Assembly (NCBI GenBank): GCA_015680685.1
Contig: MNCI01006964.1
Coordinates: forward strand, 357,526-417,525
Source: Gnetum montanum
Taxonomy: Eukaryota > Streptophyta > Gnetopsida > Gnetales > Gnetaceae
Length of the DNA stretch: 60,000 nt
Reading direction: 5' to 3'
Below, piece by piece: positions 23,601-35,099 of this stretch (positions are counted from its first letter, which is position 1; each line of letters starts with the position of its first letter). The position numbers and the translations under genes were made by a program. Under the pieces are notes generated by a model. It searched no databases. It worked only from the letters and a program-made list of their open reading frames with translations, and was not told where the DNA came from.

Positions 23601-24505
23601 ATCAAATGACATGTCATCATCAACTTGCTTAATGAATTCATCATATGGACTCTGACAACATTGTTGGTACTCAATTTTGTTTGCCTACGGTTGCACACGG
23701 TGTCTCCATCCCATCAATTGCATCCATGTTTAAAGTGTTAAGCTAACTCATTCACTAGTGGTTTTCTTGTCTTCTTGGAATTGTGGTTATAGGATGACAC
23801 CTAGAGATGTTCATACATGAATGCACTTCATCATAGTGACGAGGTACCACATTGTTCCTGATGCATCTAACCAAGTTAATCAAACCGTTCATAAGTACAT
23901 TCCCAATTCCTCAAACATTCCTTATTCCCTAACATGTTCTCTCTACCCATTTCCCAGATACATCCTAGTCACCCAAAACTTGAACCACACTATTGCACAC
24001 TGTAATTCTCTATGCATTTGTGCAACACGGCATAGCCCATGATACAATTACAAGCACACGAGCACGAGTACAACAAAAAAAATGCTCTTCCCACAAAAAA
24101 AATAAACAAACAAAAACAAAAAAAATCAAAGAGAAAAATCCATCACAAGACCCTTAGCACTTCCCATACAAGCCCCAGGGAGAAGGTACTTGTCTTGGAA
24201 GAAAACACTCGTGTCTCAAATAATCATGTTACACCACCTCATCGCATGGCTTTGGTTGTGACAATGAATTCTCTTAAACAGGACACAAGAGTCTCATTCC
24301 TCCAAAGGACACACATTTCTCTTCTCACAATTACAAATATTCTCCCTATACATCTCAAAACCTCATTTCCCGATCCCATGTACTTCTGAACACGGTGCGA
24401 TGACCTCTAGCCAAGTGCTAAAGAACAATTCTGGATGCTAAGTTGCTTGTGGTGTTTTATACTTCTTTGTTGATGCCTCTCAGGTAGATTCCTCCAGGCA
24501 TCAAC

Positions 24506-24514
24506 AAAGAGGGG
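24506..24514 (+). other. Polypurine tract of element C
   Basis: AAAGAGGGG, followed by CCAA and then the TGAAACACC start of the 3' LTR. Confidence 0.7.
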
Positions 24515-24518
24515 CCAA

Positions 24519-26478
24519 TGAAACACCATGCAACCACCCAAGCATGAATACAGCATGACCAAACTTGGAGGTCTCCGAAACAACCCCTGATGGTTCACGA
24601 TTCAATAGGCAAGGTCCCGCTAGGGGCCCACAGGTGACTGCACCAACTTCTAACATCCAAAATCAAATGTTTTAGGCTAAAAATGCTTGGTTTTGGCTAA
24701 GTATAATTTGGCTACATTTTCAGACGCTACTCAACGTAAGGCTCAGCGTCACCAACTTTTGGAGCCCCAAAACCAAGTTAAAATAGACCAAAATTGAGCA
24801 CAAGGACCCCCCATGACCTTCACCAAGGTCCCCAGTAGGTCCCAGCCTCCAAAAAATCAAGATTTGGGCCTCAAATATGCCACTTTGACTTGGTGATGCT
24901 AGGGTTACCTTTTTTGATGCTGCACAGCGTAAGGCTCAGTGTCACCAACCAAAACAAAGCCAAAAAAAGTCTTCAAATCAGCCCAAATTTGGCACACAAA
25001 ACCCTCATGACCCATGGCATGCAAATCCACTCTGAAAACAGGTTTCATAGGTCAAAAATGGGTTCAAAATGCACTATTTTCAGGTCATTTGCTGTTAGTC
25101 ACACTGACATGCTTCCAGCAGCGTAAGGCTCAGCGTCACCAACCAAAATAGGGCTAAAATGACATCCAAATCAGCCTAAATTTGGCACATAGGACCCTCA
25201 TGACCCATGGCATGTAGATCCACTCTGAAAATGGGTCTCACAGGTCAAAAATGGATTCAAAATGCACTATTTTTAGGTCATTTGCTATTAGTCACGCTGA
25301 CATGCTTCCAGCAGTGTAAGGATCAGCGTCACCAACTGAAACAAAGCCAAAAGAGCCTCTGAATGAGCTCAAAATTGACAAGAAGAATCCTCTAGACCCA
25401 TGGCATGCAGATCCACTTCAAAAATGGGTCTCACAGGTCAAAAATGGGTTCAAAATGCACTATTTTCATGTCATACACTGTTAGTCATGTTGACATGCTT
25501 CCAGCAGCGTAAGCCCAGCGTAAACACTTTCATAAGCTAGACGCTGGATGCCAGACGCTGATGCTAGGACACACTACAGACATGCCATAGCTAGATCCAT
25601 GCATACTGAAGGCCTTAGCAGAGCAAAAATAGCACATATCTGCAGATCCGGAGGCCAGACATCCAGATCCATTCTTGTACTTTAACATTCTTTGTACATT
25701 TTGAATTTTTCAGTGTATCAAGCTCTTACGCTATGGATTACACATGTCAGCATAAGAGATCTTGGTCACGCTACATGCTGTACATTGTAACATTTCATGC
25801 ATCTAGTCAGTGCACACACCTATCACCCGATCCGAAGTTTGCTCACCCTGCAGCCATTGATCTTCTCCCAGATCTGAATCTCGCACCTACAATCCTATAA
25901 ATCTCATGTTTTTCCACTAGATCAGGGTCGAAAAGTTGGAATCTCATAGACTTAAGAAATCTAAGATCAATCTCATATGCTGGGCATCAAACTTGGTTAC
26001 GCTGAGCAAGGGCAATCTTGGTCACATTGCAGAACCTGTAACTAAAAACCTGTATTCCCTAGCATCCATTCACATCCATTAGGGCAAATGTTTACCTTGC
26101 AACCAAACAGCAACTGCGTTCTAACCAGTGCACATTGTAATTATTTATCAATACAAATAGTTTGAATTATTGCCCAGATTCTTGCAGTTTACATTAATTT
26201 TCTTGTTCACATTTTTCTTGTTTTCCTTATTTAAACAATTTACGTTCGTTTTCATTTGTTTACGTTCAGTTTTGCATTTTTTTATGTATAACCCAATGCA
26301 TCACAATTGTGTATGTTCAGGGAAGTCCTCGTTTGATCCATTTGCAGACCATTCAAGGCACTCTGCCTTCATTGATTTCCAGCTTGCCCTCAGGTGAAGG
26401 TAGGGTCTTACTGTTTCATCAATAGATCTCTCAGTTTCTGTTCATTCCAACCTCTCACTGATGATTTTGGATGATACA
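24519..26478 (+). repeat. 3' LTR of element C
   Basis: TGAAACACCATG … GGATGATACA (1,960 bp), collinear with 16453-18485 except for the 49-bp difference near its start. Ends in CA and is followed by the ATCTC target duplication. Confidence 0.85.
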
Positions 26479-26483
26479 ATCTC

Positions 26484-27106
26484 TAATTATCCTAACTTGT
26501 ATTCTAACTATTCCTAGCATAAGTATCTGGTCCCATCTTCTGAGCACGTTCTGAGCATCTCCTAACACTTCTGGTCTACGAGACGTTAAGCGTCACTGGG
26601 TTTACCAAGTGTTTGATTTACGTTCAAGATGGTCATAGTTATGGCCTTTACAAACTACGAATGAACAATAGCGATTGAAATAATAATAATAGAAACCTAA
26701 GTAATTAGCAAGTAATTAACAAAACTTAAACACATTAAACTACTGAATGCATAAAATAGCTAAGTCCAAATGCTGCAAGGAATGCTTTAATAGTTCATCT
26801 TTATTGTCGTTACACCAATGGGTTCAGATACATCAATGCTTGAATAAAGAGCCGATCACTTTTCTTACACCTGCTACGGGCACTTGGAAAATGTTCTATC
26901 TCCTGTGGGAATAAACTGCAAGAGCTTTGCTACAACTAACTAGAAGATGCCTAAATGAGGTGGAAGGCCCTCTTATTTATAGGCCGAGATAGGTAGCTAC
27001 GTAAACGAGGCCACATCAACGTAGGAAGGCTATGTCAACGGGCCCGTGTCGATGCGGCTATGTATATGCAGCCTAGTCGACGCAGTGACTCAATGACACT
27101 TCATCA
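26484..27106 (-). repeat. Solo LTR S, right piece
   Basis: Continues the piece at 16175-16452 after removal of C. On the minus strand it starts TGATGAAGTG, has a TATAAATA box at 26974-26981, and then AATAAAG near 26,810, an LTR-like layout. No internal region of its own is nearby, hence solo LTR. Confidence 0.55.
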
Positions 27107-27111
27107 GCTGT

Positions 27112-28495
27112 GCTAGATAAAACAAAAGTGGGGCACCCTGAATGGTCTGGTCAATCAGACAAGGACTTAATTAGTGTAACTTAACCTTATGTAAACATTG
27201 TTTAAAATGTTAAATACGCAAGGCAAAACCAATGATCAATAAATGCAAGAATAAAGAAAATAATTCCAAACAATGATAATAATAAAGAGATAATAGGATA
27301 AGCTGGGATAAGGAAATGCACTGCCACAAAATCGTGGGTTCGATTCTCTTCCTTGCTTGAATTGTATAACTTATACAATGCTGGAGGCGCACAAAGAGTT
27401 CAAGAATGACCAGAACTCTCAAAAGGTGCTAACTATGCTTTTGAGTACAAGCTTAAAAGCCAACAGTGCAAAATGCCAACAAGCAAAAAGCTAACGCCAA
27501 GTGCCAATGCAAAAAAGGCCAATCGCTAAAATTTGCCAACCCAACAAATTGCCAATTTGCCAACTCTTTGAGTGTTGCTTGTCAAGGTATTTATAGGGCC
27601 AGGAGTAAGCGAGAAATGAGCCCTCGATGCCATGTGTCCTAGACCCACGAGATGTTGACGTGCCCATACTACAAAGATGTGCAATGCTAGTTGTGAACTT
27701 TGCTACACTATTGAAACTACTCATGCCAACAATGTAAGCAAGAAATGAAGCATAATGAAATGGCATAGCTGCTTGCTACGTTGTGCTATGCTATGCAGCA
27801 TAGCATGTTGGCATAGTGTAGCTACTTGCTACACTATGTAGCATAGCACAACGTAGCCACCATCTTGAAAAAGAAACTTGTGTTGAAGTCACTAGTTTTT
27901 GCTGAAAGTTTTGGCACATGTGGGATTAAATTTTGGAGCATTTTGTCAACTTGCATATTTGCTATGCTATGCTACGCTACGTAGTGTAGCATAGCGTAGC
28001 AGCCGATGTAATTTGCACTTCTGCCAAAACTATGACAAGAAAATTCTGCATGTTTTTCCCTTGCTACGTTGTGCTATGCTATATAGCGTAGCACTCTGCG
28101 TTGGCTGATTTCTAACTTTGCTTAGTGTGAACATCTTGCTAAAACTTGTATTCAAACACTTGCTTGATTTTTTGAAGGCTTGCTATGTTGCACAGCGTAG
28201 CAGGCTTCTCCACTAGAAAACTTGTCGAACTATTTTCTCCATCCTGAACATCACTGACAACTCCATGCATGGTTTCTGAGTAGAATGTCAGCTAGGTGAA
28301 TCACCCAAGTGGGTAGGCCAGAGAGTCCATTGGGCCTGTCAACTTTGGAGGTAGAAAACTTGTTGGATTGGATAGTCTAAACTCAGTGCATTCATTTCCT
28401 ACCAAACTTTCTTGATGCTACACTTGTGGGAATTCCTTGCTTGAATTCCAAGACCTTGGTGAAGTAAGAGAGTCTCAAAATTTTATGATGTTTTA
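27112..28495 (-). repeat. 5' LTR of element B, main piece
   Basis: Aligns with 5,238-6,995, including the TATA box (27588-27595), the palindrome cluster (27,770-28,200; a 15+15-bp inverted repeat with one mismatch at 27966-27995) and the TTTTA right end, equivalent to TTTCA of A. It abuts a foreign RT sequence at 28,501, so this is the outer edge of B. The adjacent GATCT (28496-28500) is the candidate target duplication, whose partner lies outside the window. Confidence 0.7.
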
Positions 28496-28500
28496 GATCT

Positions 28501-29660
28501 ATAACTTATTTATGAGCCTAACAATAAACCTACAAATAAATTTCAATCTTCCTTGCAATCTCTAAAGCTCCTTAAGGTGTTGCTAACTTGGATATGGCCT
28601 TAACCTTATCAACATCAACACATATCCCTACATTAGATACTAAAAAGCCAAGCATCTTACCAATCTTGACATCAAAGATACATTTCTTAGGATTGAGCTT
28701 AAGCTCATACTTGAGGCATTGTTTAAGCACAAGGTCTAGGTCATTAGCATGGTTAGTGATCACTTTGGACTTAACAGCCATATCATCTACGTAATCGTTG
28801 AGTAATCCTAACATGTAATTACTAAAGATATAGGTCATGGGTCACTAATAGGGTGTTCCTATGTTTGTAAGGCCAAAGGGCATCATGGTATATCAAAAGA
28901 TACATTAAGGGTTCATGAAGGTCATGCTAAGTTGGTGCTCTAGGTTGTTCCTAATCTAATTGTACCCCAAGAGATCATTCATAAAGTACAAGGCATGTCT
29001 AGTCATAGTATTGATAAGTTGAATAATACTAGGCAAAGGGAAGTCATCCTTGATGGTTACTTTATTTAGGTCTCAAAAATAGATGCAAATTTAGGTACTT
29101 TCATTTTTCTTAGGGACCATCACTATGTTGAGCATCCATTTTGTGTAGTCAATAGCCCTAATGAAACTAGCTTGGTAGAGTTTTGAGATCTCATCCTGAA
29201 CTATCAAGGCAAAATCAAGTCTAATCTTGCACACTTTTCACTTAACTGGTCTAATGTTAGATCAAATATGATGTTGTGTTGGACTAAGCATGGGTATAGG
29301 CCATGCATATCTTCATATGACCAGGCAAAGACCTTAATGTTGTCTTGTAGGACCTTGGTGATTTCTTGAGCCTATTGAGGTTCCAGTGTGGAACTTAGTT
29401 TAAGTATTTTTTTTCTTTACCAATGTGTGTTGTGATAGAAACCTCAACTAGAGAGTCTTCAGTTACATCACCAATCTCTAGGTCAAGGGTTCTAACTACA
29501 TTTTCAAGCCATCCTAGAGGTTTCTTTATCAAGGCTATGTGGTTGACAAGACTCTCAAGCTCAAGATCTAGACAATGTGGTCGATGTACCATTCAACATC
29601 ACCATGAGGTCCACTTAGGCTCAAAGGTAAACTTATCTACTCCCAAGTACTCATACTTTG
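28501..29660 (-). pseudogene. Ty3/gypsy reverse transcriptase fragment (element E)
   Basis: Minus strand, from about 29,600 leftward: a protease-RT linker (EITKVLQDNIKVFAWSYEDM), then RT motifs MVPKKN, IYFRDLNKVTIKDDFPLPSI, TMMPFGLTNIGTPY, NDYVDDMAVKSK (catalytic YVDD intact) and LNPKKCIFDVKIGKMLGFLV up to VKAISKLATP near 28,572. The longest open piece is 28572-28838. Several stops lie upstream. The sequence stops at 28,500 where the B LTR begins, so RNase H and integrase were cut off. Confidence 0.85.
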
Positions 29661-29879
29661 ATCTTGCATGTCAACCATAAGCATATAAAGTGGCACCTAG
29701 GTAAAAGTAAATAAAGAATGCTAAAATGCTATAAAATTATGTAAATACATACTATTGTAATGCAACCAAGGTAATCCAAGGCTATAAATAGAGTAAAAAC
29801 AAGTAAACAAATTGCACCAAGGGCCAAATAAAGGAAAGTATGAGAAATATGGCTACAAATTGTCAAAAATGGTTACAAT

Positions 29880-30260
29880 TTCACCATTTTTAGGCCTTAG
29901 TAGGCCATGATGCCAATTTATGGCCATAGTAGACCATAATGCTAGTTTAAAGCCTTATAGGCCATGGTCACATAGTGCCAAATAGTGGTTAGGGAAGGTC
30001 AAATCCCGCTATTTGATAGTAATAAAAGACTAAACAAATGTAAATAAGGCTATAATAAGGAAAATAGAGAAAATATAAGGCTATATAAAGGCCAGAAGAA
30101 GGTTAACAATGCCACATAAGGCTAAAAACAAGTAGAAACATCATGTAATAAAGCCAAACCTACCAAATCAAGATACAAATGGTTAAATTTGGCTAATATA
30201 AGTTAAAAAGTATTACGTTTTGCTAGTGTTAGGCCTTAGTAGGGCATGGTTTGAGGGCTA
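29880..30260 (-). repeat. GGCC-box sequence upstream of the element E RT
   Basis: TTTTAGGCCTTAGTAGGCCATG near 29,888 and 30,226, with weaker copies between (GGCCATAGTAGACC, AAAGCCTTATAGGCC). It resembles the clusters of A-C but lies before RT. The surrounding 29,660-30,300 is otherwise featureless. Confidence 0.5.
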
Positions 30261-30299
30261 CAAGGCTATTAGATGAGTTTGGACATTAGTCAAGGCTAT

Positions 30300-32960
30300 T
30301 TCTAGGCTATTTGGACATGAAAATTGAGAGTTTTGAAGCTTTGATGTTTGGCCTCCCCTATTTCCATGTTGGCCAATGTGGAAGGAGGGACCCTAAGCAT
30401 GGAAACCAAGGGAAGTAGACTTTGGAACATCTAGAGTTCCAAAATTGAGGTCCTAGGGCCTCCCCAAAGTAGCATAAGGCCAAGTTTATCAAAACATTGG
30501 ACACTCCAAAGGTCTGTAAAAGCCAAAAAGCATGATTTGTAGCCTTCTTGACTTGCTTCCATGCTAGCCAACATGGAAGAGATGGGTTTTAGTGTTGAGA
30601 ATAAAATCCAAGCAAAAACAAGGTTAAACATGGTCAAGTAGGTAATTGAAACCCAAACCCAAAACTTGTGCATCCTCTAGCTTCATTTTTAAGGCAATTT
30701 GAGTTAGTTTCGAGTGCCAAAACATGTTGAAATAGCTTCCCCCTAGCAAACCCCACACCCCTCCCACCCTAGCTACTCCAGTGTGAAAGATTGAGAGGAA
30801 TGGATTTTGGAGGCCAAATGAGGTCAAATGAACAAACTTTTAAGGCTATGAGGTCCTAGGCTTTTCAAGCATAGATCTTTAACTTCTAGGAGTGTTATCT
30901 TGCCATCAAAAGTGGAAAGGCAGTCTCCCCCTATTGTTTCCATGCTACCAAGCATGGAGAGGATCCCCTCTAGCATGGATGAAGAAAGGATCCCAAATCT
31001 AGGCTAATTCAAGTTATAATCAACTATTCATGTTAGCTCCCAAAGTTACTAGGATCAAAGGTTAGGGTTCTAGGTCAAATTTTGGTAATTTTGAGAGTTT
31101 TCAAGTGTTTTTGGGCTTGCCCCCATTTTGCACATTGGGGATGGGATAGTTAGCATGGAAGACTAGGGGGAGATGCTTTTTGCTCATTTAGGATCAATTT
31201 TCGGAGGTTTGGAGACTCCAAAGGGTAAATATAGGATTCTAGGATGCATGTAAGGTTATTTGGTATCATTTTGAGGTGTCCATAGTTTCAAATGAATCCT
31301 CCTCTTAGTCTCCACACTAGCTAGCATAGAAGAGAGGATGCCTAGCATGGAAGAACCAAAAATCTCAAATTTGGGCTAATTTTGGCCTCAATCAACCATG
31401 CATGTGTGCTTCCAATGTTACTAGGGTCAAGGACTAGAGTTTGAGATCAAGTTTGATCAATTTGAATGTTTGTTAGGTGTTTTTTGAGATCCCCCCATTT
31501 CTTCCATTTTGGAGATGGTATGCTCATTGAGCAAGATTGGGGGAAGCTTTTTAGCCATCTATGGTCACTTTTGTAAGGTTTGAGGGCTCTAGAAGATGTG
31601 AAAGTGGTCTTAGGACCCATGTAAAGCTATAGGTTATCTGCTTAGGTGTCTAAAGATCATCTTGGAGTTCCTCCAAAGTTTTTCCCTTTCTTCCAAGCTA
31701 GCTAGTGTGGAAGAGGAAGCTATCTATGTGGAATAATTGATGAACCCTACTCTTTAACATTTTCTATCATTTCTGGCCATGCATGTAGGTTTCTAAGCTT
31801 TCTAGTCTCAATTGTTGCTACCTAGTGTCAAAACATGGTAGCTTTTAAGGGTTGTTAGATATTTTTTGATGTTTTTTCCCATTCTTCCATGCTAGGGTTC
31901 TCATGCTTAGCATAGAAGATGAGGGAAAAGAGTTTTTCAGTATTTATGATCAATTTTTGTGGGTTAAAGGGTCTTAGGATGTGCAAATAGGGTTTTGGGA
32001 CACACATAGGAATTTCTGGCATTCATTTAAGGTATTTAAAGATTATTTTAAAGTTCCCCCAATGTTTCCCCCTTTCTTTCATGCTACCCAGTGTGGAAGA
32101 GGTGACTCTTAGCATGGAGAAACTAGGGGGCTCTACTTTTTGCTAATTTTTTTCAATTTTGGCCATGCATGTGTGTCCATAGGATTACTAGTGTTGACTA
32201 TCAATGCCTAGGATTAAAATCTAGTAATTTTAATGGTTGTGAGAGGGTTTTTAGGCTTTTCCATTCCATCCATATTAGAGTTGGCATGCTCAATGTGGAT
32301 GGGATTCTCCTCAGTGTGGAGAACCTAATGGGGGCAAGTTTTGGTCATTTCCAATGGCTTTTGGAAGTCAAAATGCATTCAAAATTTAATAGTTTTGGCT
32401 TTCCCCCTTTCATCCACACTAAATATGAGATGCTTAGCATGGATGGAGCCTCCACTAGCATGGAACTAACAAATCCCAAGTTTTAACCAGTTTTGACTAG
32501 GTTTGGTGAGGTTCCAGGGCTACCAAGGGTGCTTGGAGGGGTTCTATGTTATGTGGGCCCACTCTAGAGGTTAAACTTGGACTAGATGAGTGTTTGGGGG
32601 AGGGGGAAGAATGGGTGTTATGCCATTTCTTCCATAATGGGCATTATTTCCATAGCGTGGAAACCCATGTTGTCCAGTTTTGTCCATGTCTAATCCCTTT
32701 TAGGAGTGCGGGGTCAAAAAAGGTAAGTTTTGGTTACTAAAAATGGCAAAAATGTTATGTTTGAATGGTTTTAAGAAATGGTATGCATGTATCCATATTG
32801 GGTATGATATCCCTTACATGGATGCATGGGAGTTAAGGCTTCGTTATTTTTCTAAGTGTTTAAGGGATTAAAACCCAATGTTGATGCAATTTTTAGGCCA
32901 AGAATGAGGATGTATAGTGGGGCCCACAACCAAAAAAAATTTGAAATTTGAAAAGTAAAA
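30300..32960. repeat. Imperfect tandem array, ~186-bp period
   Basis: About 14 units, each carrying a short inverted motif such as TTCCATGCTAGCCAACATGGAA (for example 30,556; 30,940; 32,078). Anchors lie near 30379, 30572, 30783, 30952, 31134, 31325, 31509, 31707, 31896, 32091, 32275, 32422, 32638 and 32799. Alternate units look more alike than neighbours, suggesting a ~375-bp dimer. Divergence is high and no frame is kept. It may be the leader or LTR of element E, or an unrelated satellite. Confidence 0.6.
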
Positions 32961-33639
32961 TTGTTTCCCACCCATCCTAGCATAGAAGAAAGTTCCTACC
33001 CCCACCTACTTGAACTTTAGTGCCCTTGAAGTTACGATGCACTGAATTGGCAACTTCGTGCTTTCAAAAGGAGACATCTACTCTTAGAAATAGGCATGGA
33101 GGAGACATCTATCTTCCAAAGGAGACATCTTCTTTCGCATTAAAAATCCTCATTTGACATGGTTATAAATTTTAAAATCCTTCTTTTTTTTTCATTTTCA
33201 TTTAGGACAACCACAAGGAGATGACTAGGCACCACCAACAATAGTGATTTGAGCACTACAACCCTTAGGAAGGTTGGAACATCAAGGGCACCACTCAAGA
33301 AGAGGTCTATGAGAGGCTCTACCAACAATCCATGCTCTCATGCTTCCCAATTCAAGTCTACTAATGCCCAACATTGATTTGAGGTAACTTAAACTGTAAA
33401 CATCATTTCTAAGCATTCTCTATCCTTTCCTCTGCATAGGCAGCAAGCATTGATGATTTACTTTCAAGTTTTGAACTGGGCTACTTTCATTTCCATGGAT
33501 TCTTTGGTTCTTGAAGTTCTTATAAGATAATTCTATTGTAATATTTTCATTACTGATAATACTATTGGGGCATTTACATTTATGGTTGCGGATCTTGTGA
33601 TTGATGTGTCTCCACAAGTTGTGAATGCACTTCTTGGGA

Positions 33640-34650
33640 TTTCTAGTCTGTATGTATTTTGGGTTACCAATTTTGCTTTAGGAGTCGTACTTACATAGTT
33701 AGATGACCACAAACGTCCCTATTACATTCATTGTGCAAGTTGTAGTATTGGTGGTGCACAACTCAACTATACCACAGCAGAAAAAGAGTTAATGGCTATG
33801 GTGTTTGCACTAAAGGCTATAAGGTATTTGTACACATAGATCATAGTGCGACTCAGTTCCTACTATTTTATAGCTTAATTGATTACTTAGCTACATCATC
33901 ACATGTTTTAGAATAGTAGCTAATAGCTTTAAAATGAGCTATTTTCTTTGTATATAGATGTTTAACTTATTTGTACTATGCTTATTGAATGAGATAGCTT
34001 TAATAAATGTCAATTCTAAATAGACATACTAGGTATTATAGATGTCCGATCATTCCTTAGACATACTGGGTATTATAGATGCTTCATTGAGAAATTTTCA
34101 AAGATTGCAAAATCATTGGTAGAATTAATGAAAAAGGACATATCCTTTCAATGGACCAAGGAATCTGAGTTAGCTTTCTAAACCTTGAAGCAAAAGCTCG
34201 TAGAAGCACCCATTCTACAAGCTCCTAACTGGTCCAGACCATTCCATATAATGACTAATGTGTCCAATTTTGCTTTAGGAGCCATAGTTACACAGTTAGA
34301 TGACCAAAAACGTCCCTATTACATTCATTGTGCAAGTTGTAGTATTGCTGGTGCATAACTCAACTATACCACAACAGAAAAAGAGTTAATGGCCATGGTG
34401 TTTGCACTAAAATAATGTAGGTACTATGTATTAGGCTATAAGGTATTTGTACACATAGATCATAGTGCGACTTAGTTCCTACTATTTTATAGCTTAATCG
34501 ATTACTTAGCTAAGTCATCACATGTTTTAGAATAGTAGCTAATAGCTTTAAAATGAGCTATTTTCTTTGTATATAGATGTTTAACTTATTTGTACTATGC
34601 TTATTGAATGAGATAGCTTTAATAAATGTCAATTCTAAATAGACATAGTT
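33640..34650 (+). pseudogene. Ty3/gypsy RT-RNase H fragment with internal duplication
   Basis: The frame from about 34,060 reads TGYYRCFIEKFSKIAKSLVE (RT thumb), DISFQWTKESELAF, LVEAPILQAPNWSRPFHIMT, FALGAIVTQLDDQKRPYYIH, LNYTTTEKELMAMVFALK and VFVHIDHSAT (RNase H). Its second half (34,268-34,647) is also present at 33,671-34,028, which lacks 22 bp; offset 597-619 bp. The orientation is opposite to the RT at 28.5-29.6 kb, so it is a separate element. Just upstream, 33,000-33,640 has only scraps (EEVYERLYQQSMLSCFPIQV near 33,300) that I cannot assign. Confidence 0.75.
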
Positions 34651-35099
34651 TGAAAATTTGTTGTTTTAAGCTTTAAATTTAAGCTGAGAATAATTATTAT
34701 TTCCTTGAAGTCCCTACTTTGTATAACATTCTTCTTTTAATTTATTAATTAGGGATGCATGTTTACAAATAGTTCAAATTTATTAAATAGTATTTTTCAT
34801 AATTTTTTTATTTTTACAATTGAAATGATTATAAGATTTAGAACTCAGTGATTAATAAAGCGACAGAATGTTGGAATCCAATTTATAATAGGTAGCTAAA
34901 AGGAGGAGCTAGTCATTTATTAGTATAAGAAAATTAACTCATTAATTTCCTTAAAGTTAGCTTTATTGGACTAATATAGAAATTCAACCATTAGCTTGCT
35001 ATTCAAATTGAGGCTATTTGGAGGTATTTGTACCTAAGTGGAGCCAAGAACCAATAGTCACTAGAAAGAAGTAAACCTCAAGTTTGTCAGGATCATCTT

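Larger units (their letters stand above)
16453..26478 (+). mobile_element. Element C: complete gag-protease-only LTR retrotransposon
   Basis: A 10,026-bp element flanked by a perfect ATCTC duplication (16448-16452 and 26479-26483). Order: 5' LTR, PBS, a ~1-kb repetitive leader, gag, protease, GGCC hairpins, ~1.4 kb without coding sense, polypurine tract, 3' LTR. No RT, RNase H, integrase or antisense accessory gene is visible, so it must have relied on enzymes supplied in trans. This resembles the gag-only non-autonomous class described in plants (TR-GAG). Two LTR segments compared by eye over ~150 bp differ at about one base in ten, so it is old, though it is the youngest insertion of this nest. 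Confidence 0.85.

Noticed and set aside
27320-27345. tRNA or SINE: GTGGGTTCGATTCTC resembles a pol III B box
   Set aside because: No A box or cloverleaf can be formed upstream, and it lies inside the B LTR.
32169-32486. 105-codon frame in the 186-bp array
   Set aside because: Not preserved in neighbouring units of the repeat.
30300-32960. Functional centromeric satellite
   Set aside because: Period fits, but only about 14 strongly diverged units are present and they sit among dispersed elements.
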